Shown: positions 1 to 9,646 of the stretch, one piece after another
How the letters are laid out: each line of letters begins with the position of its first letter
Numbering within the stretch: position 1 is the stretch's first letter
Source: Fischerella sp. CENA71
GTDB lineage: Bacteria; Cyanobacteriota; Cyanobacteriia; Cyanobacteriales; Nostocaceae
Direction: 5' to 3'
Length of the DNA: 64,000 nt
NCBI GenBank assembly: GCA_024239075.1
Contig: JANBVI010000032.1
Coordinates: 109,891-173,890, forward strand
The notes under the pieces: model-generated
Seen by the model: only the letters and a program-made list of their open reading frames with translations
What the model was told of the DNA's origin: nothing
Database searches by the model: none
Program-made: the position numbers and the translations under genes

Positions 1-171
1 ACAAATTCTTTATGTAAAAACTATTACTGAGCAATCACAACAAATTTTTAGCTGTCTAGACTACTTGTTATAAAAACATTTATCAGAGGTTAATTTATTT
101 CAATCTGTAATTTTGTTGTTCAGCAAAATATGGGCTATTTGATTGCTAGCACTGTGCTAGTGCAATAACTG

Positions 172-417
172 TCACTTAGTAACGCAATACTGACAACTTT
201 GTTTTTTATCATCCTGGAAAAGCCCAAAAAAAAGGGGGAAGCTAACATTTTCTTCCCCCGTTCCCTGATGGTTATTCTTATTGATATCGTTGTCTGTCTT
301 GAGCCTGCGCCTTAGCATCTGCTGCTGTTTCTTCAATTGTCGTTTTCTTGCAGAACCGCCTTTACCTTTATCATTCCTCCCCTCTCGGCGAGGAGACTCC
401 CAGCTTTTTAGCCTCAT
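172..417 (-). CDS. possible small basic protein (81 aa), doubtful
   Basis: A short reading frame rich in Lys, Arg and Gln, with a plausible ribosome site (AAGGAAA) upstream of its ATG. I recognise no family. The argument against it is that a strong intrinsic terminator lies inside the last third of the frame, so transcripts would usually end before the stop codon. The true product may be shorter or frameshifted, or the transcript may be non-coding. Confidence 0.25.
   Translation of the reverse strand: MRLKSWESPRREGRNDKGKGGSARKRQLKKQQQMLRRRLKTDNDINKNNHQGTGEENVSFPLFFGLFQDDKKQSCQYCVTK
226..259 (-). terminator. intrinsic terminator (minus strand)
   Basis: A perfect 8-bp stem (GGGGGAAG / CTTCCCCC, positions 234-241 and 252-259) with a 10-nt loop. 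On the minus strand it is followed directly by eight T residues. It marks the 3' end of a short minus-strand transcript starting near 430. Confidence 0.7.
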
Positions 418-1049
418 AAAAATTTCCTTATCTGAACTAAAAACTCTAATTGTGATTACAAAATAAAACTTATATTTACCCTCTGCTTACAACCTGATTT
501 TACAAGTTGTAGTACTATATATAGTATAATTCATCTCTCTTAAAAGCGTCAAATTAAAATAAAATTTTTTAGATTAATCTATACTTGGTTTATGAAAATT
601 AAGTCAGAAATATCACTACAATACTAAGCTGGATCTGTTGTGTAAATTCCAGTCTTTAGCTGTTACATCTAGATTCACTTACTATTACTAAGCTGTTTTG
701 TCAGTAAAAATGACACAATAAGTTTTATCTAAAAAAGATTTGTATAGAATGTAACTTGACAAAAAAATCAATGAGTATGAAGTTTACACGCCCTAAGCAG
801 TATTCAAGATATCGCAGATGAAATCCGGGTAAAAACAAGATAATCACGTACGAGTCTATACTTTTATTTAATCAATAGCTTAATTCATATAAGCTTTATA
901 AATATTGTCTCAATTTCTGCTTCCGTAGTTCAGCCTGGAATGCGCTACTATGAAGCTCTGCTTGAGGTTGAGGTAGAGTTAGTATCGACTATAAATTTAA
1001 TTGCGATCGCAAGCCTGTATATTAGAGACTCCAACTAAAAAGAATTTAA
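418..1049. other. AT-rich intergenic region
   Basis: No convincing coding region, RNA gene or terminator was seen. The stretch is AT-rich with one HIP1 site near 1003, and ends at the left edge of the MITE. Confidence 0.5.
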
Positions 1050-1161
1050 GGCGTTGCTGAATAAGGGGATGATTTAGGCTGACACGGAGACGGGGAGATG
1101 CGATGACACGGTGATTATTTTTTATGCAAATTCCAAAATCATCCCGCAATTATGCAACGCC
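1050..1161 (+). mobile_element. 112-bp MITE, copy A
   Basis: A non-coding element bounded by inverted termini GGCGTTGC...GCAACGCC, with longer imperfect complementarity inside (GGGGATGATTT against AAAATCATCCC). It is identical over all 112 bp to the reverse complement of 55871-55982. No perfect target duplication was found around this copy. It has no transposase, so any movement must have used an enzyme in trans. I do not assign an IS family. Confidence 0.85.
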
Positions 1162-1229
1162 AAATTATAATCTTATACAGCCGCAACTTCTACATGATGT
1201 TTGCAGATGTTTTTTATTTACTATCTAAA

Positions 1230-1313
1230 TGGGCAGGAGGAGAATCGAACTCCTATGAGCGCAAGCTCGCCACATTTTGAGTGTGGTGCGTCTACCAGTT
1301 TCGCCACCCGCCC
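1230..1313 (-). tRNA. tRNA-Leu (anticodon CAA)
   Basis: The minus strand folds as a class II tRNA. The acceptor stem GGGCGGG pairs with CCTGCCC (one G-T pair). The anticodon stem CCACA/TGTGG carries loop CTCAAAA, giving anticodon CAA. A long variable arm and a T arm with TTCGATT follow. The discriminator is A and CCA is not encoded. Confidence 0.95.
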
Positions 1314-1915
1314 TTAATTGGCAACTTCACCATTATACTCAATTTTTTGATTTTGCAACAAGTTTGGCAAAAATTTTTTTGAGATGGCGTAAAACGAGCA
1401 AAAGATAACGCTCAGAGAGTGCAAAGGCATACACTCAGTCTTTATTCTCCATTTAGGACTGGCACAAAACTCACTACACAATATAAACCCTACGGTGAAA
1501 ATCAGAGTAGAGTGAGTGTTTGTGTAACTTCTGTCATTTTAAATCAAAATTTAATCTTTTCTTAAAAATTGCCAGAATACTGATATGATGTCTACATGCT
1601 AATAGACCACAAGCAGTTTTAGTAAATTTGACATCATCAGTTTTTATGCAACATTAAAGGTGCGATCGCATCAATATTATAAAATTAAGTCTATTGACTT
1701 CGCTAAAGATTCCACAGAATAGTAATTTTTGCTCGCCTGTCAATTTCATTGCAGGTATTAACTTAATTCTATTAAAACATTGGAACAATCGTGTGACCTT
1801 ACCGTCTAATTTCAGTTCTAAAACAGGTTCATCATTTCTTTAAGTTTTTCGGATAACACTGAGATTTATTCCGGATCTACTGAGATAAATCTGAAAATCT
1901 GTGCAAGTAAATTAT
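1314..1915. other. intergenic region
   Basis: About 600 bp between tRNA-Leu and the AMIN/serine-hydrolase gene. It holds one HIP1 site near 1664 and no supported gene. It presumably contains the promoter of the downstream gene, but I could not single out a clear -35/-10 pair. Confidence 0.4.
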
Positions 1916-3244
1916 ATGAATAACAAGATGAGATTACGCTTTTTATTACTGAGCGTCGTCAGTATTGTTTTGCTATCTTCTCCAATCAAAGCTGCTAGGT
2001 TGCAATCTTGGAACTTCGATCAGGCACGAAATCAGCTACATTTAACCACTGATTCTGGAGTTCAACCAAGAGCTTTTTTAATTCAAAATCCAACAAGACT
2101 TGTACTAGATTTACCTGGAACAAATCTCAATCGTGATACAGTTCGTCAAACTTTGGGTTCAGCAATCAAAGAAATTCGGATTGGACAAGTTGATGCTAAA
2201 ACTACGAGAATGGTAATTGAAATAGCTCCTGGTTATACAGTTTCTCCAGATAAATTACTGATTAAAGGAGATTCTTCTTCCCACTGGATAGTAAACTTTT
2301 CATCTGTTGAACGTGTAAATTCTAACAATTCATTTGAGCAAGTTGCAACTAATAAGTCTAGTGAAGAACAGTTTCCTATTCACATAGGTGATGCTTCTTC
2401 CTTTGTCGGAGGAATTCGTTTAGGTCAAGATATATCTCAGTTAAATACTCAAGTTAAAGCATTGATGGCTCGCTATAGCTATCTTCAAGCAGGGATGTTC
2501 TTTCTAGATTTAGATACGGGTAACTATCTAGATTTGAATGGAGAAAAGGTTTTTCCAGCTGCTAGCACTATTAAGTTTCCCATCTTAGTAGCTTTGTTTC
2601 AGGAAGTAGATGCGGGTAGAGTCAAACTGAATGAAACTTTGGTCATGCGTCGTGATTTGATGACTGGAGGTTCAGGAACATTGCAGTATAAACGCCCAGG
2701 AACTAAACTGAGTGTTTTGGAAACTGCGACTAAGATGATTACCATCAGCGATAACACCGCAACCAATATGATTATTGATCGTTTGGGTGGTAAGGCTAGA
2801 TTAAATCAGCGGTTTCAAAGTTGGGGACTGCAAAATACGGTGATTCGTAATCTCTTAGGCGACTTTAAGGGAACCAACACAACTAGTGCAAAAGATTTAG
2901 TTAGACTAAGTGCTTTGTTGAGTAATAATCAATTATTGAATGATGGAAGTCGTTCCCAAGCATTGGATATCATGCGTCGTGTCAAGAACAGAAGCTTATT
3001 ACCAGCAGGTCTTGGTAAAGGTGCGGTAATTGCTCACAAAACAGGTACACTTGGAATTATTCTTGGAGATGCAGGTATTATTCAAACATCCACAGGTAAG
3101 CGCTACCTAGCTGGAATCATGGTTCGCAGACCTTTTGGTGATAGAAGAGCAAAGTCTTTTATTAATCAAGTTTCTCGATTAGTTTATAGCTATATAGAAC
3201 AGAACAGTGTCAATGCATCTGCTACTGCGCCACAAAAACTTTAA
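1916..3244 (+). CDS. AMIN-domain serine hydrolase (class A beta-lactamase fold)
   Basis: A secreted, cell-wall-associated protein of about 442 aa. A hydrophobic signal peptide is followed by an AMIN domain (about residues 28-130), a module that binds peptidoglycan or targets the periplasm. A linker leads to a beta-lactamase/transpeptidase-fold domain. Active-site motifs are visible: SxxK as STIK (about 217-220), SDN (278-280) and KTG (375-377). The omega-loop region reads RNLLGDF, and I see no counterpart of the deacylating Glu166 of true class A beta-lactamases. A D,D-peptidase or slow acylating protein is therefore as likely as a resistance enzyme. A GTG at 1901 and an ATG at 1928 are other possible starts; no good ribosome site distinguishes them. 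Confidence 0.85.
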   Translation: MNNKMRLRFLLLSVVSIVLLSSPIKAARLQSWNFDQARNQLHLTTDSGVQPRAFLIQNPTRLVLDLPGTNLNRDTVRQTLGSAIKEIRIGQVDAKTTRMVIEIAPGYTVSPDKLLIKGDSSSHWIVNFSSVERVNSNNSFEQVATNKSSEEQFPIHIGDASSFVGGIRLGQDISQLNTQVKALMARYSYLQAGMFFLDLDTGNYLDLNGEKVFPAASTIKFPILVALFQEVDAGRVKLNETLVMRRDLMTGGSGTLQYKRPGTKLSVLETATKMITISDNTATNMIIDRLGGKARLNQRFQSWGLQNTVIRNLLGDFKGTNTTSAKDLVRLSALLSNNQLLNDGSRSQALDIMRRVKNRSLLPAGLGKGAVIAHKTGTLGIILGDAGIIQTSTGKRYLAGIMVRRPFGDRRAKSFINQVSRLVYSYIEQNSVNASATAPQKL

Positions 3245-3537
3245 CAGTTATCGCTTATCAGTTATCGAAGGTTAGGAGCAGTCTTTGACGATCGCAACAA
3301 TTTAGTTAATACCCCAATTACCAATTACCCATTATCGTTTGTTGGTTAGTTTGGCGATCGCCAATTCAAAATAAAAAATTAAAAAACGAAAGTCGAGGTA
3401 CACCAAACCTATAAACTGCAACAAGCAGAAAAAACTCTTTGAGGAGTCATGAGTCGATAGTCAAGTGTCAAGTGTCTCGATTTTTTCACTATTGACCATT
3501 GACTAATGACCAATAATTATCTGCCAAGGAGAACCAA

Positions 3538-3882
3538 ATGACAGACTTTCAAGATTTTCTGAGACATCAATATGTTTATGTAGCGACGGGAGAGTTTAAA
3601 CCAGGTAAGTTTGAAGAAGCCAAGCAGCTTTATGAACAGGCTGTCTCAATGTATACTAAGGGCTTCCAAAAAGCATATCTCCTGCAACAACCAGGGACTG
3701 ACAAAGGTATCGCGATTATTTTCTGGGAAAATATTGGTGATATGGAAGCAAACCACAGCGAAGCTTACCAAAATATCTTAAAAAAGATCAGTCACTTGTT
3801 TGCTCACAATCCAATCACATCTTACTATGAACTTGTTTGTGAAATTGAACCAGCTTTAGATCAACAACTTCCGGTTCACTGA
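3538..3882 (+). CDS. ABM-like small protein (dimeric alpha/beta barrel type)
   Basis: 114 aa with a good ribosome site (AAGGAG) before the ATG. The pattern VATGEFKPGKFEEAK, a central AIIFWEN strand and a helical stretch with alternating hydrophobics resemble antibiotic-biosynthesis-monooxygenase-type (ferredoxin-like) domains. Those act as small oxygenases, haem-related enzymes or ligand sensors. No catalytic residue can be assigned from sequence alone. It stands alone between intergenic repeats and is probably monocistronic. The substrate is unknown. Confidence 0.7.
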   Translation: MTDFQDFLRHQYVYVATGEFKPGKFEEAKQLYEQAVSMYTKGFQKAYLLQQPGTDKGIAIIFWENIGDMEANHSEAYQNILKKISHLFAHNPITSYYELVCEIEPALDQQLPVH

Positions 3883-4145
3883 GCAAAAAACTTTCAAAAA
3901 AATTTAGTGTGAGCGATTTCTGTAGATAGCGATCGCCCCATTTCTTAGCCCTTGTTTTCGGCTATGGTGGGCGATCGCTAAATTCACACAAAAACTTAGC
4001 ATGAAAAATTTTGAGTAATGCAAGCTATAGCTAGCCTTACTCAATTCAGCAGACTATTCTCTGAAAGTAGAGAAAAATCCTCAGTATAGTGATGTAATGA
4101 GGAGCGACCTCAAAAGCGTTTAGTGATCTCACCTGAGACCAAAAT

Positions 4146-4367
4146 CTAGGGAGTAGTAGTAGTGGTAGGAGAAGGACTAGCAGGTGTAGTGGTAGTGGTA
4201 GCGGGTGTAGTGGCGGTAGCGGGTGGAGTGGTAGTAGCGCCAGTATCACTGGGTTCGGCTGGAGTAGTGGTGCTGGTAGTAGAAGGTGTTTCACCACCAC
4301 CATTGCAAGCTCCGAGAGTAGCAGCTAGACCAAGTAAAAGAGCAAAACCAAAGATTTTTATTTTCAT
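4146..4367 (-). CDS. small Thr/Pro-rich lipoprotein
   Basis: 73 aa with ribosome site GAGGAG before ATG. A lysine-containing N terminus and hydrophobic core end in lipobox LGAC, so lipid attachment is expected at Cys21. The mature part is low-complexity, dominated by Thr, Pro, Ser and Ala, and resembles a disordered surface spacer. No enzymatic domain is present. The complementary strand also stays open over this repetitive stretch, but it has neither a lipobox nor a ribosome site. Confidence 0.8.
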   Translation of the reverse strand: MKIKIFGFALLLGLAATLGACNGGGETPSTTSTTTPAEPSDTGATTTPPATATTPATTTTTPASPSPTTTTTP

Positions 4368-4807
4368 AACTCCTCTGTCACCAAATGCGGCAAAAACTAT
4401 ATTTAGGCCTGTTGAATAAGATACCTCATTTGTTGCTTAATTTTAATAATTTTTAGGTTAGATATTTTAAAGTCAACTTTTTGCTTTTTAGTTTATCCTA
4501 GAAAATTAATTCTAGACATTCCAAGTCACTTAGCAAGGAAAAACTTTGAGAAACTATCTGTCCGAATCAACTTGGCACAGTACTAGTTTTTGCTCTAACT
4601 ACATTAAAATAAGTATAAATTTTTATAAGTACCCCGATTCTACCAAAAAAATAGCTTCTAGACAATCTCTTGCCGTTGCTACTTTGGATTGCCATACTTA
4701 CTAGGGATCGGGCATGGGCATTGGTTCTTCTCCTTTGTCTACCTGCTCTGTGTTTCCTTCACCCTGCTCTTTTATCCCAACTCACACAGAAAGATATCTA
4801 AAAAATT
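4368..4807. other. intergenic region
   Basis: AT-rich spacer between the divergent lipoprotein gene and the FtsL-like gene. Short open frames overlap the next gene and look spurious. It should contain promoters for both flanking genes; none stands out clearly. Confidence 0.4.
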
Positions 4808-5401
4808 ATGGCTGTTGCTCGCAAATCAGATGTTTCTGCAAAACGCAGTTGGTTCCAGCGAAATTCTCTGATGATCAAAAATTCATCCACATTCCAGCAA
4901 TCTAGATCAGCAGGAACTATCACAGACAAAACCTTCTCTCCTCCTGTTTTCTCTAGAATATCTAGGCGTGCGTCTGCCAAAAAACCAGTATCTACTTCTA
5001 CACCTGTCCCAGATTTAAACAAACAAGGAACTATTCCGATGTGGTTGTTACGCTTTTATGCCATCAATCGTTATTCAGGAATTGTGGCATTTGTGTTAGT
5101 GGCAACCACCCTGATAATTTATGGTTGGACTGTATATTCTCAACAACTTTGGAGTCAGTCATATCGGAAACTGCAAACCTTACAGCGAGATGAGCGACAA
5201 TTAACAACAACAATCGAAGTCCTAAAAAATAAAATGGCACAGGAAGCACAAACACCAGGAGCAGGATTAGTGTCACCATCTCCCGCAGGGGCAATTTTTT
5301 TGCCTCCAGCACCAGAGGATTCTAAATCGTCACCATCTACCACAACTACTCAATCAAACTTTCAACTACAAGAGCAAAACTCTGAACCCGTGGGATATTA
5401 A
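4808..5401 (+). CDS. FtsL-like single-pass membrane protein upstream of ftsI
   Basis: 197 aa. A long basic, Ser-rich cytoplasmic N-terminal part (about 1-85) precedes one transmembrane segment (about 92-110). A short leucine-containing coiled-coil-like stretch follows (QSYRKLQTLQRDERQLTTTI, about 118-138), then a Pro/Ser/Thr-rich tail. This topology, with the gene 83 bp upstream of ftsI and co-oriented, matches the position and architecture of FtsL in division clusters, where FtsL scaffolds FtsI/FtsW. FtsL proteins are too divergent for a motif-based call, so the role is inferred from order and topology. Confidence 0.65.
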   Translation: MAVARKSDVSAKRSWFQRNSLMIKNSSTFQQSRSAGTITDKTFSPPVFSRISRRASAKKPVSTSTPVPDLNKQGTIPMWLLRFYAINRYSGIVAFVLVATTLIIYGWTVYSQQLWSQSYRKLQTLQRDERQLTTTIEVLKNKMAQEAQTPGAGLVSPSPAGAIFLPPAPEDSKSSPSTTTTQSNFQLQEQNSEPVGY

Positions 5402-5484
5402 AGTCAATAGTTATTTATTGGTTGCTGGTTGATAGTTAGTGGGTAGAACAACCAACAACCAACAATCAACAACCAACAATAATT

Positions 5485-7311
5485 ATGCAAAAATCACCAA
5501 GTAGAAGAAGATTCAGAAATTCTCCGAAGACAGAATCACAAAAACGAGGGCGTCAGAGAACTAGACGAAGATTTCTACCTGCGTTTACCTTAAATAGCGA
5601 ACGGAAAACACCCAATCTTAAATACCGACTGCTAATTGTTTGGGCTGTATTAATTTTTGCTGGGTTAGGACTGAGCCTGAAATTGTATAGTTTGCAAATT
5701 GCACAAGGACCTAAACTGAAGGAAAAAGCGCGAAACCAACAAATGGTTAATTTGCGGCCTTTCGTACCTCGCCGCCAAGTTATAGACCGCAATCGAACTG
5801 TACTGGCCATAGACCGACCAGTGTATACTGTCTATGCCCATCCCAAACTATTTAGTAAATCTAACCAAAAAGTTGCAGAACTTCTGGCACCAATCGTAGA
5901 TAAAGATGTTACTGAATTAAAGAATAAATTTGACAATAAAAAAAGTGGTATTTTACTGTCGTCGGCAATGCCTGAAGAGATTGCCAATCAGATTTTTGCA
6001 TTGCGCCTCAATGGTTTAGAGTTGATTCAAAAATACTCTCGATTTTATCCACAACAAGATTTAGTGGCAGAAGTAGTTGGTTATGTTAATCTTGATCGTC
6101 GAGGTCAGGCAGGGGTGGAATATAGTCAAGAGAAATTATTAGAACGTTCCGTGCAAGCAGTGCGCTTAAGTCGGACTGGTAATGGTTCGTTGATGCCAGA
6201 TTATGCACCGGATGGATTTCCTCATTCTGAGGATCTACAATTACAACTGACAATTGATAGCCGCTTGCAACGAGTCGCTCGTGCTGCACTCAAAGAACAG
6301 ATGGATAAGTACAGTGCTAAACGTGGGGCGGTAATTGTCATGGATGCTTGGGATGGTTCCTTACTCGCATTAGCTTCTTTACCTAGCTACAATCCCAATG
6401 AGTATTCCAAAGCTGATATTTCGCTATTCAAAAACTGGACTGTAGCTGATCTCTATGAACCCGGTTCTACCTTTAAACCTCTCAACGTCGCGATCGCTCT
6501 CGAAAATGGTGTAATTACAGCTAACGATACTTTTAATGATTCAGGTTCGATTCAAGTAGGCGATCGCACAATCAAAAATGCCGAGAACAAAAGCTACGGA
6601 CGCATTAATATTGCCCAAATTCTTCAACATTCCAGTAACATCGGCATGGTGCAAATTATCCAACGTTTGCAGCCTTCTGTCTACTACGGTTGGTTAGAAA
6701 AATTAGGATTGGGACAAGCTGTGTCTACAGATTTGCCCTTTATCGTAGCTAGTCAACTCAAAAGTCAAGAAAAATTTATCGCTTCACCCATCGAACCAGC
6801 AACTACTTCTTTTGGTCAAGGCTTTTCCTTAACACCATTGCAACTAGTACAAATGCAGGGAGCATTAGCCAATGGTGGAAAATTAGTCACACCCCATGTC
6901 ATTAAGGGCCTGGTCGATAGCAAAAACCAAGTACATTATACACCAACAATACCCGAACCACGACAAATTTTTTCACCCATCACCACCCAACAAGTAGTAG
7001 AAATGATGGAAACAGTTGTGGATGAAGGAAGTGGGAAAGCCTCACAAATACCAGGTTATCGGATCGCAGGCAAAACTGGCACAGCCCAAATTGCAGGTCG
7101 CTCTGGAGGTTACGTCAGTGGTGCATATGTTACCAGCTTCTTAGGTATAATGCCAGTAGAAGCACCTAGATATGTAGTACTAGCTCTAGTAGACGAACCA
7201 AGAGGTGTCAATATATATGGTAGTACTGTCGCCGCACCTATAGCAAAAGCGGTCATGGAAGCATTAATTACCATTGAACAGATTCCACCAAGTCAAGCAA
7301 TGAGGCAATAG
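5485..7311 (+). CDS. ftsI: FtsI / PBP2-type class B penicillin-binding protein
   Basis: A 608-aa septal peptidoglycan D,D-transpeptidase anchored in the plasma membrane. An Arg-rich cytoplasmic N terminus and one transmembrane helix (about 47-67) precede the class B dimerisation domain, which includes RRQVIDRNRTVLA near residue 97. The transpeptidase domain has all three active-site motifs: S328-T-F-K331, S383-S-N385 and K530-T-G532. It lies directly downstream of the FtsL-like gene, probably in one transcript. Heptameric repeats flank it on both sides. Confidence 0.93.
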   Translation: MQKSPSRRRFRNSPKTESQKRGRQRTRRRFLPAFTLNSERKTPNLKYRLLIVWAVLIFAGLGLSLKLYSLQIAQGPKLKEKARNQQMVNLRPFVPRRQVIDRNRTVLAIDRPVYTVYAHPKLFSKSNQKVAELLAPIVDKDVTELKNKFDNKKSGILLSSAMPEEIANQIFALRLNGLELIQKYSRFYPQQDLVAEVVGYVNLDRRGQAGVEYSQEKLLERSVQAVRLSRTGNGSLMPDYAPDGFPHSEDLQLQLTIDSRLQRVARAALKEQMDKYSAKRGAVIVMDAWDGSLLALASLPSYNPNEYSKADISLFKNWTVADLYEPGSTFKPLNVAIALENGVITANDTFNDSGSIQVGDRTIKNAENKSYGRINIAQILQHSSNIGMVQIIQRLQPSVYYGWLEKLGLGQAVSTDLPFIVASQLKSQEKFIASPIEPATTSFGQGFSLTPLQLVQMQGALANGGKLVTPHVIKGLVDSKNQVHYTPTIPEPRQIFSPITTQQVVEMMETVVDEGSGKASQIPGYRIAGKTGTAQIAGRSGGYVSGAYVTSFLGIMPVEAPRYVVLALVDEPRGVNIYGSTVAAPIAKAVMEALITIEQIPPSQAMRQ

Positions 7312-7317
7312 TTAATG

Positions 7318-7396
7318 GTCATTTGTCATTTGTCATTTGTCATTGGAAAAAATTTTGGATTTTAATCTAAAATCTAAAATCCAAAATCTAAAATTT
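7318..7396. repeat. heptameric STRR-type repeats
   Basis: Three to four tandem copies of the heptamer GTCATTT, followed by tandem AAAATCT/AAAATCC heptamers. Similar heptamer spacers lie at 5430-5480 (AACCAAC type) and 43010-43070. Short tandemly repeated repetitive sequences of this kind are typical of heterocystous cyanobacteria. Confidence 0.75.
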
Positions 7397-7545
7397 CTTG
7401 TCTCCCTCTTGGGTAGAATATTTGAACTACTGCTTAATATTTTCTTTATAACTGTGGAAAGAGGTAGACAAAGCTACTAAATGAGAACCTAAGTGTATAT
7501 GAAATGTGAGTCATTAACACTGATTGCAAAGCAATTAAATCATCC

Positions 7546-8655
7546 ATGCAAAGCAACTTAGTAGAATTTCCTCACGCTTTTGCAGTGGGAGGAAGCGAGT
7601 ATATAGGAGTAACAAAAGCTACTAATTATCAATCTGCTGAACAACAATTTATAGAATTGCTGGCAATAGATAATTTAGACAAAAAACTGGAGAAAGAACC
7701 AACACTCAGAGGTGAGTTTGAAAATGCGCTTTTTGTGGCAATTAACGCCGCTTATCAAAATGATTCTGGTGCTGATGCGGCTCATTGCTTTCTCCAACGT
7801 ATACTTTACCGAATAAATCGCCTAAATTTATTTTGGTATGACGATTTACGGCACTATACGAATGAGCGATCGCTCTATTTATCTCAGGTACGCAATCAAA
7901 TAGAAACTGCTTGGCAAAAATGGGAACTTGACCAAATCGACGTGGTAGGATTACAAAAATTGAATGTCAAGCAAGCGCTTATTGAGCGTGCTGCTGAAGA
8001 TTTAGATCCACCGCTATCTCCAGAAAGCCGTTATCTGCGTGAACAAATGAGTGAGGCTGGCTATCGAAATTTGTTAGCTATTGCTTCATTTGACGGCTTA
8101 GTTGAAGGTAGTCGCCTTTCTCGCATTCTTGGCGGTACTGCTAATAAAGTGCAATGTACACTCATACGGGTACTGCTAGAAGAATACGGCAATGGTCGCC
8201 TCTCGCGCAAGCATTCGACATTTTTTGCTCAAATGCTGAATGAGTTCGGCATGAATACCGAACCAGAAGGATATTTTGACTTAGTACCTTGGCAAGTATT
8301 AGCTTGTGCCAACCACAACTTTTTGATGACAGAATGCAAGCGTCATTATCTGCGTTATGGTGGCGGATTAACATACTTTGAAGTGGCTGGCCCTGCGGCT
8401 TACAGAAATTATCTTGCAGCAGCGCAACGACTGGGATTGTCGGATGCAGCTATGGGTTATTGGGAGTTGCATATCCGTGAAGATGAACGTCATGGTCGTT
8501 GGATGTTAGATGATGTGTCTTTACCTTTAGCAGATATGTATCCTGATCTGGCGTGGGAAATAGTTTTGGGGTACGACCAAGAAAAAATCATGAGCGATCG
8601 CGCTGCTAAAGCTGTTGTGCAAGCTATACGTCAAGCAGAACAAACTGATTATTAA
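7546..8655 (+). CDS. iron-containing redox enzyme family (haem-oxygenase-like di-metal oxidase)
   Basis: 369 aa. A variable N-terminal half leads to a helical domain whose C-terminal part carries ELHIREDERHGRWMLDD (about residues 307-323). This metal-ligand pattern of Glu, His and Asp is typical of haem-oxygenase-like di-iron oxidase (HDO) proteins. Such enzymes bind two Fe or Mn ions and carry out oxygen-dependent chemistry on amino acids or fatty acids; the substrate here is unknown. It stands alone with non-coding sequence on both sides. The family call is fairly sure; the reaction is not. Confidence 0.75.
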   Translation: MQSNLVEFPHAFAVGGSEYIGVTKATNYQSAEQQFIELLAIDNLDKKLEKEPTLRGEFENALFVAINAAYQNDSGADAAHCFLQRILYRINRLNLFWYDDLRHYTNERSLYLSQVRNQIETAWQKWELDQIDVVGLQKLNVKQALIERAAEDLDPPLSPESRYLREQMSEAGYRNLLAIASFDGLVEGSRLSRILGGTANKVQCTLIRVLLEEYGNGRLSRKHSTFFAQMLNEFGMNTEPEGYFDLVPWQVLACANHNFLMTECKRHYLRYGGGLTYFEVAGPAAYRNYLAAAQRLGLSDAAMGYWELHIREDERHGRWMLDDVSLPLADMYPDLAWEIVLGYDQEKIMSDRAAKAVVQAIRQAEQTDY

Positions 8656-8762
8656 AAATCATCTCTGCAAGACGCTTAATACTTTTATTTACATTTTGCA
8701 AGCAAGTAGGTAAAGCATATGCCTTACCTACAGATATTCTATTTCCCTAATCTCACACACCC

Positions 8763-9458
8763 ATGAAAGAAATATTTTTTTGCCCAGAAGAATCTAATTT
8801 CTATTCAAATTGTTTAGAAAATTTTGCTCTCAGAAATTGTAAAAAATCTGAATGCATAGTTGAATTCGGCTCAGGAGATGGTAGCCCAGTCATCAATTCT
8901 CTATTGAGAAATAAATTTGATGGTATGGTTCAGGGATTTGAATTAAACACTTCTGCTTGGAAAGCTGCTAATTCAACAATTGACGAATACAATCTTGCTC
9001 ATAAATACGTCATTCACAACTCATCTTTTTTTGAATCCTCTCAGCCAGAAGCGGAATATTTAGTTGCCAATCCACCCTATATTCCTGCACCAGATAATGA
9101 TATTTACATGCCACTGTTATTTGGGGGTATAGATGGAGCTACAGTTACCAATGAACTTTTGTCCCTTGACTATGAAAATGTTGTACTTTTGATTTCTAGC
9201 TTTTCCAATCCCAAAAGTACAGTAGAACATGCAAAAGCAAACGGTTATTGTGTGAGTAATTTTTTGATTTTACCCTTGCAATTTGGCTATTATAGCTCTG
9301 AACCAAAAGTCAAAAAACACATCGAAGAATTACGCAAAAATAAAATGGCTTTTTATTCGGGCAATTATTATTTTTTGGCTGGTGTTTTATTCAAAAAATG
9401 TCAAGAAGTGAAAGTTGATTTATCTGATGAATTAATTCAAGCAATGACAAGTTTATAA
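8763..9458 (+). CDS. class I SAM-dependent methyltransferase with NPPY motif
   Basis: 231 aa. The SAM-binding motif VEFGSGDGSP (about 33-42) is followed by VANPPYIPAP (about 98-107). NPPY is the catalytic motif of N- or Q-directed methyltransferases such as PrmC/HemK and N6-adenine enzymes. The C-terminal half is short and not recognisable, so the substrate (protein glutamine, nucleic acid base or small molecule) stays open. It is convergent with the DUF3386 gene across a shared hairpin. Confidence 0.75.
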   Translation: MKEIFFCPEESNFYSNCLENFALRNCKKSECIVEFGSGDGSPVINSLLRNKFDGMVQGFELNTSAWKAANSTIDEYNLAHKYVIHNSSFFESSQPEAEYLVANPPYIPAPDNDIYMPLLFGGIDGATVTNELLSLDYENVVLLISSFSNPKSTVEHAKANGYCVSNFLILPLQFGYYSSEPKVKKHIEELRKNKMAFYSGNYYFLAGVLFKKCQEVKVDLSDELIQAMTSL

Positions 9459-9588
9459 AATCCTATAGCAATCCTATTTGATTCTTGAATCACTTGTATA
9501 TATAGGGAATAGGGAAGAAGAAATAAACCTGTACAAGTTTTTTAAAAAATTCAATGGGATTCCTAAATTACTTCTGAACAAAAAGCTC

Positions 9589-9611
9589 CCCGACTTATTT
9601 AATAAGTCGGG
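9589..9611. terminator. hairpin between convergent genes
   Basis: A perfect 9-bp stem (CCCGACTTA / TAAGTCGGG) with a 5-nt loop lies between two convergent genes. T-rich but broken tracts follow on both strands, so it probably acts as a bidirectional terminator. Confidence 0.55.
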
Positions 9612-9646
9612 TAGCTGATCTTTCAATTTTTACAACTCCTATCGAC

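Noticed and set aside
4046-4419. Long Leu/Pro-rich and Val/Gly-rich frames on both strands
   Set aside because: They are other-frame readings of the low-complexity Thr/Pro lipoprotein gene, which alone has a lipobox and ribosome site.
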